Shown: piece by piece, positions 1 to 49,880 of the stretch
How positions within the stretch are numbered: position 1 is the stretch's first letter
Layout: every line of letters begins with the position of its first letter
From: Seriola aureovittata
Lineage: Eukaryota; Chordata; Actinopteri; Carangiformes; Carangidae
Assembly: GCF_021018895.1 (NCBI RefSeq)
Contig: NC_079382.1
Location: 14,331,001-14,395,000 of the forward strand
Direction: 5' to 3'
DNA length: 64,000 nt
Made by a program: the position numbers and the translations under genes
The notes under the pieces: model-generated
What the model was told of the DNA's origin: nothing
Database searches by the model: none
Seen by the model: the letters and a program-made list of their open reading frames with translations, nothing else

Positions 1-1063
1 TGGCCCTCCTTTTATCTTTAGTAACAAACAACAGGAACCCCAGTACCCTTTACCTGCTGGCTGCACTGTAATTCATGCATTCATGTTCCAAGGATAAACC
101 AGCAGGTAGCAGCTGTGCCAGGGGTTTTTGAAACAGTGTCCAGGTGCCTGTCACCTCCTTTTTTTCTACAAGAGAAAAAATGAAGAATAATTGATTCACC
201 AGATGTTATATTTCCATTGATGGCGGCGGCTCTGTGATGTTTCTGGTCCTCAACGTTTCAGCAGTGACACACTCAGTTAGAGTGTGAGCATGCTAAGATA
301 TGGACACTGACTGTCAGAAAAGAGTCAGATCATCCCCTAAGCATAGCTTCCACACAAAAAATATATATATTTTCTGGCAACGTAGCATAGTCTGACGCTT
401 TAACACGGACGTTTCCACAACTGTGTCACAGTAGTGTGTGTGTGTGTGTAGTGTGTAGTTAATCTCAGTGGGTTACATTTTGTAGAAAAATCTACACAGA
501 AGCCCTGAATTAATAAACTTCCTTTGAAGCTTGGTGTTTCTGTTTACTGGACTGGGCTATTTAAAAAAAAATCTAAGGCAGTTAAATTTAATTGTTTTTT
601 TTTCTTTCCCTCAGCTCTCCTAGAACATTGGGGAACACTGCAAAGACAATGGTTGACAAGAGTGGGTTCACTAATTCATCATCTCTGTATATGAGAGCTG
701 CAGATACCCAAAGGAGTAGCCCCAACAGACAAAAAGATATAAATAGCCTAACAGCATAATGCAATGCCTTTAGTGTACAGGAATGAGTAAGTAAGACTGA
801 TAGAACTGGATCACACTGCTGCTTTAAAACCATTCATATAAACTCAGCTGGACAGTCAGCCTAACTTCGTATAGTATAACAGATGAGGTGTCCTATTTCA
901 TGACAAGCATCTTGTCTCTTCACTCTTTGGAATTAAAGCAGGGTCTGACTTAAATGACCTCAAGCATGTGTATAACAAGACAGGACACCTTGTACTGTAT
1001 ATACTGAGCTGGCGTAGGTGTTATCTCAGGAGCAATACAACCCTCTCTTTTCCCCTCGCTCTC

Positions 1064-1109
<46 letters not shown>

Positions 1110-1274
1110 AGTGACATTGTCTATGCACATTTGCAGGTTTGCAGGGAGAGAGTGAAAGAGACAACTATCTGCTTTGACAAGATTTTTATTTTTTGGGGGG
1201 TTTTTTTTTTTTTTAGTTTAAAAATGTGTTACGCTTTTTGCTGACTCATGCACTCTCTGAAGATGCTGCAGTAG

Positions 1275-1311
<37 letters not shown>

Positions 1312-3417
1312 GTGGTATATGTGTGCTTGAGAGAGAGAGAGAGAGAGAGTGGCTGCTGGAGACTCAATCAGCACCAGTAATGAGTTTATGGAGTTGAGGT
1401 TTTAAGAGCAGGGATCATATAAAAAACACACTTCAGTTAAATCATTGTCCCCTGGGGGGCCATGAAAATGGCCAGTAACACATGTATTGATTTTGTGGCA
1501 AATTTGGCTGATACATATGATAATTCCACAAAGAGCAGACAACGTTACAGAAATTATCGGCGATTCTTCAGTCACTTCAGTATGATAATTTCAATTCCTA
1601 TATTTAAGCCATAATTTCCCATATCTGTTTTTTCTTTCTTCCAGATGAACAAGTGATGACTGAAATCTTTCTTCAGTGCAGATAAAGGGCCGAGCCAACA
1701 GAGGGAGATGTTGGTCTGTAGTAAAACCACCTGCAGACAAGCAAATACAGAAGTCATTACTTCTGGAGCCTATGCAGACACAGATATATATAATTAATCA
1801 ATATGGTAAGCCCATTACTTACCATATTCATATACAGTACATTCGCAGATCTATATATGCTACAGTTCTTCTCGTTGGAATGAGAATATTACTCCTAGAT
1901 TAACCTCTGAGCTATGAAGACTCTCAGTAATTGCCCATCTGTCACGTCGCTGCTGGTCTTATGGGAGGTTTGCTGTTATAATAGAAAGGTCAAGAGGTTT
2001 CAAGGCAAAACCCAGAGGATCTGAAGAGCTCCCATCTGGAAAAAAGGGGGAAAAAAATTTGCTGCAAAGTTGTACTGAAGAAAATTCCCAGTGTGTGATA
2101 GTCTCCAAGGGAAAAGGAACCACAATAAAGAGGAAGCAACCATGTTCAATTTAAATTTCTACAGTATTTTGAAACTTAACAAATGTGATGGGTACAAAAC
2201 CATGTGCTGTTACTTATATACATATGGCAGAATGTATCATGTATTATTTACACAGTGTGAATTGTTCACAGCCTTATAGGAGCACAAAATAAGGCAAAAA
2301 CATACAATTAATATACAGATTGATGCACCATATTAGGCAGATACTATTACGCAACCATCTTAACTCCATTATGTAACCACACAATAGGCATTTTACTTAA
2401 ATATTCAACTCACTACTCAATATTCAACAAGCATATTGTTCATTGTAGTGAAAGAATGGCTTGGTTTATTGTGCTGCTATCCTATATTTAAAAATATGGC
2501 TTGTTGCTCCATCTAGTGGTTAAGTGACTTATTTGGAAAATGGATGTAATTGTGAACTTTGTCTCCACAGATTAGATCATTTGTTGGAGTCTTGGCTCAC
2601 AGGTCTGTTCTTTCACACCTGGTGCAGTGATGGTGTCATGGAAATGTAAAGTGGATCAGGTCTGCAAGACTAAGACTGGAACAGGACAGAACAGGACAGG
2701 TGGGTCTGAACTACTCATACAAAGGGTTTTACAGAGGCAGATACCTGGCATTAAAAAATAACATTCAGATATACACAAATTGCTATAAAATCACACACTT
2801 GTAAAGAAAAAAAGGAAGATCAATCAAGGACAGGGTTTTCATAACCTCAGATCCGAATTACTCAGCCACTGGCACGGTTTTTCTTCTCAGACTCCACCTG
2901 CTACCAGGCGTTTAGGATGAAGTCAATGTCGCTCCCTGAAGAGGGAGACATTTTGTCAGTTTTTTTCTTTCCGATTTCATAAATTGAAAATCAAAGAGGA
3001 ACACTGCAAGCACATTTAAAGATCTTAGAGGTAGGCTGTTGTTAAGGAATGCAAATAGTGTTTAAACAAGGTAAAATTATGACAACCTCTAAGCCTTCAC
3101 TTATACAAACACTACTTTGATTCGCAGTTTAAAAGCTGTTTTTTTTTTAACCCAATTCAACCACATATTAATATCTGCAAAGTAATCACTTTCTCAGATA
3201 AGAATCAACCGGACAGGTTTGTGGATATTGCTAGCTGGTTGCTGTTGAGTTTTTTTTTTTGTTTTTCCAAAAAAATTTTTCTTTTTACGCAAAGAAGCTG
3301 CAAGTTTACGGTGAAGCCAGTTGTCCCATCGGAAGAGGGGAGGGGAGGGCTGGTGTGTCCCAGCCCTCTGCATCCAGCTGGTGCGTCGCTCCGCTGCAGT
3401 AGCGCGCCACATTCACT
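1..3417. other. Region upstream of fndc1, no supported gene
   Basis: I see no gene here that I can support. The stretch holds TG and GA microsatellites (1076-1105, 1279-1313, 1329-1349), T-rich runs and AT-rich unique-looking sequence. The last 100 bases before the fndc1 start are purine- and GC-richer than the rest (about 3335-3417), which suits a TATA-less promoter and 5' UTR, but no core promoter motif is clear. An 81-codon minus-strand open frame at 588-833 with a hydrophobic segment is treated as a finding, not as a gene. Confidence 0.5.
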
Positions 3418-39219
<35,802 letters not shown>

Positions 39220-39890
39220 CACAGGAGGAGGAGGAGGAGACATTGTTACCAAGGGCAACTGTTCTGCATCCTGCTGCAGGCTCACACCTTCTCTGGTCCT
39301 GCCCTTGAACACAGACTTTTGCCTGCCAGAAGAAAAAGACACCACTACAAGTTTATTACAGCTTCACAGAAAGAGAATATAGTACTTTTAAACAACTCAG
39401 TGTATATCATTACGATGCACTTTTTATATAAAGCAGTCTGTATATGAGGGAAAAAGAGGCATGTGTGCTCTTGCTTAGTTTAACTCCTTTCTGAAAGTGT
39501 CCTTGTACTATTCCAAACTGTCCCGATGACAGGTCCTTACCCAGTGTTATTTATCTCATCAAATAATGCACACACATGGTCAAACCAGTGACATTGGACC
39601 AAAGCACAAGCTGCAAAGAAAACTGTAAGAATGGGCACTTAGAGTGTGTATAGGTCTGTTAATTTTCAGTTGTGAGATTCGTATTTCATAATGTAATGGC
39701 TTCTGACAGCTACTTTTTGTTTATTTGTGTTCTTAAATCAGCATACAGGTTTTTACACCCTTTTGGTATTCACCAGAATTCATTAAGAGTTACTGTGTAA
39801 GTTTTGTATGTGTACGGACAAAGAATAAAAGACCAAATATTTGCTCAGGAACTGTGGGAGATTGAATAAAGGCGCTATGGAAACCACAGC
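39220..39890 (+). other. fndc1: fndc1 3' UTR
   Basis: Non-coding sequence after the stop runs to two polyadenylation signals. Cleavage is expected 10-30 bases after one of them, so the end given is approximate. Confidence 0.75.
39824..39870 (+). terminator. Two polyadenylation signals of fndc1
   Basis: Canonical AATAAA hexamers lie at 39824-39829 and 39865-39870, about 605-650 bases after the stop. No other AATAAA was noticed in the 3' UTR before them. Confidence 0.8.
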
Positions 39891-40261
39891 AATCCAAAAA
39901 CATGAATCATATCATATTCTCCCGCTGCCACATTCTTTTCTAGCAAAAGCTTCCACACGTGATCCAGATCTACTTAATCAACCTAATGGAAGATATGAGT
40001 AACAGAGCAAGTTTGGCAGAGCCAGCTGGAACAGCAACTGTTAGAATCTGTTAAAATCTGATGAAATGTCGAAAAGAAGCATATTGTGGACAGAAGCAGG
40101 TGAGAGGGAAAAAGAAAAACAGAGAAAATATCGGTTCATTGGCATGAGGCATGCCAGCAAATATGGACAGAGCCATCAGCCATGTGCAGAGTATTAACAC
40201 ACTGCCCCATAAATATCCAAACTGGATTTGTAGCACATACCTTTTATACCATAATTTGATT

Positions 40262-40475
40262 GGACTTGAAATCTGTAGTAAAAAGTAAGTAAGTACATTT
40301 ACTCAAGGACTGTTCTTACAGTGGAGTCAGAAAGTGTTCAGACTCCTTCAATTATTTCACATTTTGTTGAGCCTGACTTTTATTTATAATGGACTATTTT
40401 CTTATTGCTACATTAGTACTTTCACTATTGGTACTCAATTAAAGGTTCTGAGTACTTAGTCCACCACTGCTTGGA
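40262..40475 (+). repeat. Dispersed teleost repeat (TAAGTACATTTACTCAAG-type)
   Basis: The sequence starts GTAAAAAGTAAGTAAGTACA then TTTACTCAAGGACTG, and ends ATTGGTACTCAATTAAAGGT, TCTGAGTACTTAGTCCACCACTGC. These are the two ends of a repeat very common in fishes. Its middle is replaced by GTCAGAAAGTGTTCAGACTCC, which resembles the end of another transposon family, so this may be a nested insertion. Confidence 0.65.
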
Positions 40476-43400
40476 ATGGAACCTGCATCTCTTGTGTTCA
40501 ATTTGGAAAGGCCTACAGCACAAATTTGTAGAACCAGTTATACTTGGTATGGGTTCTGGATAATTTGAAACTAAATATTAATCCAATTACCTGGTGGACT
40601 TGTTAAAATTAGCTGTTAGTGTTGCTAAATTCATTTTCATGCTTGCAGCCAATTGCGGTGCTCAGATTTTACTGTGTTGTTTGAATATGAATTGTAGTCC
40701 AGCGGCGTGAAATAAGAGTGATGAGAAAGGAAAACGTATGCTCATAAGTGGGTCAGCACCACAAGAAAGCAGGTGGAAAAAATTTCACTGATAAGACTGA
40801 TTGAATGGAAAGGTCATTATGTGTTTGTTGCCAATTAATCATTATTCCATTAATTATTCCATTAATAGATTATTCCATTATTCCAAGAGAGATTGATCGC
40901 TCTTTCCTAAAGCCCTAACAGCAGAACCAGCACTGCCCTTTTCAGTACTTTAAGCTTTGTGCTAAATTGATGATGTCCAGTAGCATCCAGGATATTCCTT
41001 TTCAACACATACTGCACAACTCTGCCTTATAGCAAGATCTAACATATCACTCCTATAAATCCCCATCATTCCTCCGAGAATGGAACAGAAGCTTTATGAC
41101 CCAAGAGAACTGAGAGACTTTGCCATTATTCCATCCATCTATCACTGGGACGCCTAATACTCCAGCTACTTTGCTGATATTCAAGCAGTGGATGTGATTC
41201 AAATTTAACTCAGGTTAGTGCAAGAACTATATGGGTAGAAGTGCAGAATTTCACTAAAAACATTACTTTTATTCCAGTACATTAAGCAGAGCTCATGCAG
41301 TTCTTCCTTTCCCTTACTTGAACTCTGCTTATTATCAGAGGTCTAACCTCCAGTCCCTTATCTGAGGAGTACAGATAGTTTGCAGTTTGTTGAAGTTGGC
41401 TGCGATGTGCTGTGGCAGTCAGATTTAAAAGTCATTAAATGCAGGGAGTTCGGAGAGGGCATAAAATGTTTCCCCTGGGCAGTGATCGAGAGATAATGGT
41501 TGTTTTTGGATTGACAGCAGACAAATTTGTCATCACTCTGGTGAATGGTTGTCAGATTTCAAACACAGTTTCCAGGTATGCTGTGTGTGGATGAAAGCCT
41601 CTGCTGCCATGTGTTTTCAGTGAGTGATGAGCTTCTCTTTGCCCCAAAATATTTTCATTGGCTGCAAGCTGCAGTGCCATTTGACCTGAGCTGAGAACAA
41701 TAATGATATTTAATTCTAAGCACTATGTAGCAACCACGTCCTGCTCTGAGACCATAGATGGAGTTTCAGACAAGAAAATACGAAATGAATACATAAATCT
41801 AGGCAAGTGTTTGTATGCACACAAATACCAGATTAACAAAGGAAGAGGGGAAAAGAAAAAAGAAAAACATAAGAGACAAGAGGACAAACTAACTTCATAA
41901 ACACGTGTACATGAGGGCTAGCACATCTGCTGCAGATGTTAAAGGATAAAGTCACTGTGTGTGTGTGTGTCCCGGTCAGAAATGATGAGGGCTGTCAAGG
42001 GGAAGAAGAAAAATAGATAAACCACAACCAATACAACGGGAGGATGCAGAGCTACAAGCAGGAAAACAGGACTGTGGTCCAAGATTTAAACTCAACACTA
42101 CTGCTTCCCCCGAGGATTCTTGGAAAGGCCTGAAACACAACATTTCGAGCATGTGATGCTGAAGTTTCTAATTGAGGCATTTTAAAAGCATTTTCACTAC
42201 AGTACATTAAAAACCAATGCTTCAGACAAGACGTTTGACCTCGTAACACTAAAATCAGCCTTCACACTAACAGGTTTTGAACTAACATAGAAATCTGATG
42301 AAAGAGCTCTTATTGATTTCAAGAGTGCAAACCAAGATACTGTTATGCAAACACAGTAAGCAAGTCATGCTGCTTTAATCAAGTTTTGACTACGACAGAA
42401 TGTAGACTCCAAAACAAACTGAAAGTAAGAGACCTTGATATCAAGTTTTATTTTTCAGCAGACATGTGCATCATGTCGTATGACATCATGTACAGCGTGT
42501 GATATTTGTACAAGAAAATGGGTCTCTTTGACTTGCTAAATTTCTCCACCAGCTAGCTACCTCTGTGTTTTTGTCAGTGATTTTCATCTTACACTGATAT
42601 AGTGTGCACCAGAAGTTGGGAAAAGAGTTTGAAATTAGCCATGCTGCTGTGCTAGCTGCTGGACACTGCTAGCTGTATTTAGCTAATATCTATGGCTAGC
42701 TGTTCTAGCTTTGCTACCACAAACTTACAATCATTTTTCACAGCAGACATTGTGACTTAAATGATGTTTCCATTACATTGATGAGCTAAGTTAACATTAT
42801 TGGCAAACAAAGTTGTTTTCCTCGCTCAGACAGGACAGGACAACATTCAGTGCAGCCATAATAAAACCATCACGTAGATAAAACCTATGAAAATACACAA
42901 AATTCCATATAACTATAAAAATATAAGCCACAAAGAAATTATGACTTAAATTGTCAAAGATTTACATTTCAACCCAATAACCTTAACAAATATAAAGATA
43001 TCACAAATAGTTAAAAACAATAACATAGAAAAACAAACATCTATTAAAATGTCTCTTATTGTGCCAATTCTGAATGGTTTCGATCAATGTGTTACAGCAG
43101 AGCTCTAAACTAAACTGCACCTAACATTAAATCGCATGCATTCATAACTAAGTAGGCTAATGTATACCACTTAAGTATACCTGAATATACCACTGCCATG
43201 TTGAGGCAACAATTTTTCCAATTCTCCGAAGACACATAAATGTCTGTGTAAGTCAATGTTGAGAGTGGTGTTTTGAGCATCAAGTTCATTAGCTGATCCA
43301 ACTCAAAACACATTTATGCACTTGAAGCGTAAAAGAAATCAAGTAACCCACACAAATATTTCCCTACATGCAGTTCGAAGAAGCATATTTCATTCATAGA

Positions 43401-46400
43401 AAGGCTTGGGCCATGTTGTCCTAGGTTGTATTTTTATGATGATTCTTTTACTAATGTGCAGTGATGTACCACAACTCCCCAGTGAAGCCAATTTTGATAA
43501 AGCCTATTTAAAACCACATTTATATGATGTATTTAACCTTTTGGGTGGAGTTTGTATTCATCTAAGTCTGGGTGGTCATTGGCCCCTCGAGGACAAATGC
43601 GTAGAAATGGAATAGATGGAGTTTATTTAACCGAAGGCAGAATCTGATGTTGTCATTTTGTATTCTCATTAAGAATTTACTTAGTCACTCTAGTATTAGA
43701 TTTTGGATGTCGAACTGGATTGTGATTTGTTGGATCTGCTTTGAAATCAAGACGTGCAGCCAAAAGTTGACATCAGGAGACAGGAGAATGAAATTGTGAC
43801 CGCCATCAATATCAGCTTCATGGGCTCTTGTACAAAAAACACACATGCACAAACACAGCCTTTTAAATTAGTCCAGAGATGTTGAAAATGAGTGTATTTT
43901 CAGCCAAACTAATGCTATCACATCTATCCATAATGACACAGCACTGAAACATCATATGTCAGCAATTTTCCATTGTGTGTCAGATCTTCTGTAGCTTTCA
44001 GTCAAGGTCTGTGCACAGAGCAAACTGCAGATCCTTTCTATAAAAAAAAAAGGGGCAGAGGGCCACGCTTGCTTGATTGAGACCAGGCCCAGCTGACTTT
44101 CCACACGTGGATCTTCCATTATAAAGTCAGCTACTTTTCAAATCGGTTCCTCAGTGCCAGTAAGCTACTCTTGGCATTATTGTATTCATTTAAAAAGTGC
44201 TAATTTCCATACATTTGAATATTGCACAAAATCACTTAATTGCTGGAACATTACAACCTCATTAAGAAAAAAAATGTGGTTGTGAAAGAATGCAGGTCTT
44301 GTGTTGCTGTTTTCCACATGCTGCTTTTTTGTTTCTTTCTGATAGAAGTGGGTCACATGCTATTTGGGCTGGAAAAAGTTAGACTAAATTCTAAAGAGCT
44401 GAAATCATCGCAAGAATAAGTTGAAGGTTGAAGGGAGAAAAGCAAGAGAAGAAAAAGGGCGAGAATCAGATCCTCAAAACCAAGAATTTTACAAGAAAAG
44501 TTTTATTTCTGTTATTTGGAAATATTTACAGTAAGAAAGATAGATTGTGAAAGTGTTGTCTTTTTGTTATATCAATTTTCCTTCAGTGTGATTCTTCAAA
44601 AATGCAAAATATATGTTTTCTAACTTAAGAACACATAAAAGTATCTGTAAAAAAAAAAGTTTTATCTCACACACTGCTAATTAAGGCTGTGGCTGCATTA
44701 CATTGTGGAGAAACTGGCATCTGCCTGTTCTCCCTTTATAATGCTGAACATCACTGCAACATGGTGTGTCTTTGGTCTGATACCAAAATATAAAGTTCAC
44801 CACTCATGTTTTACATTCGAAGACCTGCGTTAATTGATTTATGGCTGCAGTGCAACAAGCTGCAAACCCAGCACTAACATATTATCACCTTATAAAGTTG
44901 ATGTGTTGAATGTGTTATCAAAATGTTGCTCTACACTAACTCCTAAGGGAATATCTGGCTCTTTAGCTGATAAATGCTCCACTGTATTCGCTAACTTTGT
45001 CAGTGTGCTGTTTGGTGCTGGGCAGATGGCGTACAGTATGTTTATCACAGTTGCTGAAAGCAGCTGCAGATGTTGATGAGAACGGCTGGGACAGAATCAA
45101 AACAAATACATTTATGAATAGATAAATAAGGAGCTGAAACACGTTAAAATGATCTGTAGAGCGGAGGGAAACAGAAAAGTTGGGTCTCTGAGGGTTTGTA
45201 ACTACAATCAATTCCTTTCTCATTACACATTCTTATTTCATCAATTGTTAATGTAAGAATATTGATTAGAGCAGGTTTAGAAATACTACAAAAGTTATTT
45301 TATTAAAATGGCTTAGGCTTGACTTTTCCCTTTATGTGAATTTAAATATGGCTTTTATTTGTTCATGATATCTGATTTGACGGCATCATTTGCTGTCCAG
45401 TTGTTCAGATTGGTCACAGGACTCAGGCCTGCAAAGGCCAACTGGAGACACTCCAGTTCTAAAGAGTGGACTCAGCAAATATTTGAAAACAGCACCAGCA
45501 GGAAAATCATCCTCGGCCTGTTTGTTTCTTCAGTTCCAATATGTGAATATACATTCAAAATATCTTGTGTTATTACTTTATAAAACAACATCAAAGCAAT
45601 TTACCAAAGTGATCACAGGCATTTATTCAAATGCCTGATTGTTTTTTCTGTATTTTATTTTTTCCTTCAACAATCTGGAAAAACGTAGGAATCATTTTCT
45701 GTTACGGAGTTCAAATTCTGGAAAAATATTTCTATGACAAATCTAAACCTCAGCTGTTTTGTTTATTATGAGACTGAATCTGTCACCCTTGCTGCTATGG
45801 TTTAAACATCAACTCGGTGACGGATAAGGAAGTTGTAAGACCCTTGTTCTAAGGTTTCGGCTCTGTAAAGGTGAATAAAAAATGTATTGGAAGAGAAGTT
45901 GTACTGGCAGGAGAGAAAAGATATCTAGAGAATCTGGGGGAATATCATCTATCCTTGGCAGTATCAGGTGGAGTGACAGTACCGGACCGCACAAACAGGA
46001 GTCATAAACAACAGAGAGAGAGAGAAAATGGCCTATCCCTCTGAACAAGCTTTTCATGAAAAAAAAACAAAAAACAGCCATGAAAGTAAAAGATCTGGGA
46101 ATTCTCAATTGCTCAGAGACATAATATTTACCGAACTCCAGGATGACATAACAGGAGGGCTGCAGTGATAGAGACTTGGTTATTTTGCTTTCAGCTCACT
46201 GTTCTTTTAATGGTGTTTGGATGAGAGTGGGGCTCTTTTGTGTTCACTAGTCTGAGCTCATTGTAAAAGTCACTTATGAACCCAGCCCGCTGTGCCTTGC
46301 ATTATATCATTCTTTTGGCACAAGAATGAGTCATGTGTAAACCTAAGAAAGCACTGCGGGGGAAACTGAGAGGTCAGTGTAAAGGAATCAAAAATCATCA

Positions 46401-48589
46401 TTGTCTTCTCAGATTATCAGCTGTTAGACTTTTGTTATCTCCATCGAAGGGTATAGGGTTACACAGAAGACGTGAGAGTCTGAAATGTGAAATACGAACC
46501 ACAGTGTCTCATTTCCTATTGCGAGAGAAGCAGGAGGAAAAAGGGCAGACACAATACAGTTAGAGGGAGCTTTATAAATTAGAGACATACTATTGTCGTC
46601 ATGAAATAGAACTGTGGAAGTCTTTAAACTCTGCTCCTGTTGTCCAGGAAATATTGCCAACATTCATTCAACTTGCCTTTAAAAAGTAAACACACTCTTA
46701 TAGGAAAGACTTGTTGCTTTATGTGTCAGCGTCCCACAATCTAAGGCAGTAAAATAAGGATATATCTTTAAGGCAAACTGATTTCCAGGTAATCAGGTCA
46801 GGCTGGGAGGAAGTGCTGCCCCATATCCCAATTCTGTCAACAGCTAAAGTCATTTAATGACATGGATGTCTAAAATTACTTTATGTGATGGAAACAAACC
46901 TGGAAAAACAGATGATTTTAGACATCGTTAACTCGAGGAGAGGAGGGTATTTTCTTTCACTTAAGCATTAACGTTGATTGCTACTGACTCTGTGGCTGTG
47001 TGTGAGGTCTGAGGTGCATTTAACATCTCCCGCGAGTCATTATATGCACCGGCGAGTGGCGACAACACATACCAATGCATGCTGTTCATAAACAACTACA
47101 TGTGTGTCAATACACAGCACACACACACACACACACATACACACACCTTCATGACATTTCAGCTTCACCCGAGCAAATCTTCCTTAATCCGGCAGCTTCT
47201 AGATGATATTCTTTTTTATTGGCCCATAAACCACAAAGATAGGGTTTGGGATTATGGGTAATTGCTCCCATGGCTTTGGTTTGTTGGCTGACTAAACCAC
47301 TATGTCATCCTATCTTACTGTGTTGGCTTATATAGATCTGATAAAGAGGCAGTGAGAGGGTTTGACTGAGTTGTGGTGTTTTTACAGCCCTAATGAAGTC
47401 AATTTTAGACACTGTGATTGATTAATGAGGCTCCAAACTTCCAGACTGCCAGGACAGAGACGCACTTCAGCTGCTGTGCTTTCTCTATCCTGACGTCTTT
47501 TAAGTTCCAGTTCTATCAGAGCTACAGAGGAATGATGCATTTTATCCTCTGGATTTGTTTCTATTCTTTGAGCAGATGACGAGAGTTAGGGCCTTGTAAA
47601 TAAATCAGTGGTGTGAGGTGATGTATTGAGAGGCTGTCCGGCTGTCTGGTTTTTAGAAGTGAGGAGGCAAGTAATTCAGAGAAGGGGAGAAAGAAAAAAA
47701 AACAGAAATTAAGATAGAAGACTGGGAAATTGGGTTACTAAAGCTCCAGCTCCTCAAGAAAGGGAACATTAAGTTTAATTTATGCTTGACTGTTTGACGA
47801 GTTCAACTGTTGTCCTGGTACAAAAGATTTCACATCTGAAACCCATGATTATACTTTAGCGACACAAACAAATACCGAAAGATACAGAATAATAAATAAA
47901 GGCAAGATTTCCCATCAGGACTAGTAGCATTGATCACCAAAATAATTGCTGCGATCTGGGACCGTGGCAACATGACAAAGAGTCTGACGAAGCAACAAAC
48001 ACAAGCAGTCAGAGGATCCGACCGGTTTAAACAAACTCTTAGCTTAGCTGAACTTGGAAGAGAAAACAAAGACCAATGGTAAAATTCTTATTCAAACTGT
48101 CTGTTGTGAACATCCATCACAGTTTACAGACAGATTTACTGGCATATAAAGTTTTACTGTGCAATAAGTAATTATTATCCACATTTTTGGTGCTTTTACT
48201 TTTCAGTGGTTTACAATGTTTGCAACTTTTAAGATCATCTGACTCTCGTGTCCCTGTTGAGTTGGGTTTTGTTGTTGCAATGTTGCTTGACTCCTGGACC
48301 TCAGCATTTACTTGAAAATGTTATCAAAAGCGATAAAAAGGATGGACGAAACAACAAAAATAAGAACCACATTAACAGAATTTGTCTTCAAGCAGAATTA
48401 TCTGACTGTTAAATGACTGCATTAAGAGTTCTGCTGTTTTATGTGCAAGCAATGAAATAAAGAGAAAATGTTTAATTCATTGTGTATTTTAATTTATTGT
48501 GCCAGGCTCAATTTTATGGATAAATGGGCTAGGGAGGACTTCTTGAGTTTGCCATTTGCTTCGATTTTAAAATAATAGTTTGTCATTTT

Positions 48590-48925
48590 GAAAAAAACAA
48601 CAGCTTTTCTCATTGATATCACTCTTATTCCTGTCTGTTGAATTTGAGGCTACAACCAGGAGACAGTTAGCTTAGCTGACTAGCTGCTTGCTAACTGCAT
48701 AAAGACTTGAACCAGTGGGAAACAGCGAGTCTGGCTCTGTCCAGTGGTCACAAAATCCACTTATGTGCATCTCTAAAACTCACAAATTAACACATTATGT
48801 CTTGTTTGTTTAATTGGTACAAAAACTGGGGTGTAAAAATATGGAATAGTGTTGACAGTTAGCCTGTGACAGATCTAGACTTCAGAAGCTAAGCTAACCT
48901 GACTCTAGGTTCATAACTTATTTAA
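48590..48925 (+). repeat. Dispersed teleost repeat (GGGAAACAGCGAGTCTGGCTCTG-type)
   Basis: The words GACTTGAACCAGTGGGAAAC, CTGGCTCTGTCCA, ACAAAATCCACTTATG, CACAAATTAACACATTATGT, CTTGTTTGTTTAATTGGTAC and GTGTAAAAATATGG follow the order of a well-spread percomorph repeat. The 31690-31960 segment is a minus-orientation relative. Confidence 0.7.
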
Positions 48926-49707
48926 CAGGGATATGAAAGTGGTATTGATCTTCTGATCTCACTATGGTCAGAACACTGTACCAAATACCTGTACCTACAG
49001 AAGGTGTGAGAGCAAGAATCAGTGCTAAAAAGTCGAGACGACGAACATGAATTTAATTTGTATATTTTGTGAGTGACAATTGAGCTAACTTAAGAATATG
49101 CCTAACTATCTGATACTGAGCTCATCTGACACTGTTTTGCAGACCTCGGGCATAGTTACAAACCTTTGGACTAAGGCTCATTAAATCACCTCCACTGCTC
49201 TTGTCAGATGCCAAGTTGCTCAAGTTTTCTATTACTTCATTATTATCCTCGACCTCTGCAGCAGATACAAATACGTCATTGGAAAAGTCCATGCCAGTGG
49301 AAGCCAAGGCCAGGAGCGGCTTTTCTTGATAATCAAAATACAACGTTGGCAAGGGTATCTACCTTTGACAACTTTATTGTTTTGGAAGACATTTTTTTCT
49401 CCATGTTAACTTTCCAACATGGAAACCCCCATTGTTTAGTTCAAAGATATGATTTCATCATAATCAGTAAGAGTAGTATAATATTCACACTGCTCTAATA
49501 TGACTTTATTGCTCCAAAACACTTTAACATCTCATAATGATTGTGTGCAAAAAGTACTATAGACACAAGTGCAAATATTCCAGTAAAATCAGGTGTAGCC
49601 AAAATAAAGTTGTTATTTTTAATGTGCCTCTCAGTTTTTCAGCAAATGGTTCATGTTTACACATTCACATTGGGGAGATGTTCAGCATTAAAAGAAGACT
49701 TGGAGAG

Positions 49708-49880
49708 AATGGGAAATATGCGTATTTCCTTTCTTGCCAAGAGTTAGATACCAAGCTGCTAAGCTAAGCAAAGCTAATCACCTTCTAGCTACAGCTCCGT
49801 ATTAAACCCACGATATGAGAATAGTATTGATTTTGTCATCTAACTCTTGGAGAGAAACCAATAAGCATATTTCACAAGAT
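49708..49880. mobile_element. MITE-like element with inverted ends
   Basis: The left end AATATGCGTATTTCCTTTCT then TGCCAAGAGTTAGAT (about 49716-49750) is the approximate inverse of the right end ATCTAACTCTTGGAGAGAAA then CCAATAAGCATATT (about 49838-49872). The inside, CTAAGCTAAGCAAAGCTAAT, is typical of a fish repeat. It has no coding part and may be the terminal hairpin of the family seen at 48590-48925. Confidence 0.65.

Noticed and set aside
2901..2935. Possible last exon on the minus strand (good acceptor CTCTTCAG, then SDIDFILNAW and a stop)
   Set aside because: Only ten residues. Its gene body would have to run through fndc1 exon 1 and intron 1 on the opposite strand, where no partner exon was found.
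44834..45223. 80-codon plus and 86-codon minus open frames
   Set aside because: The DNA resembles a decayed dispersed fish repeat (CTGATAAATGCTCCACTGTA, GTGCTGGGCAGATGGCGTA), so coding is unlikely.
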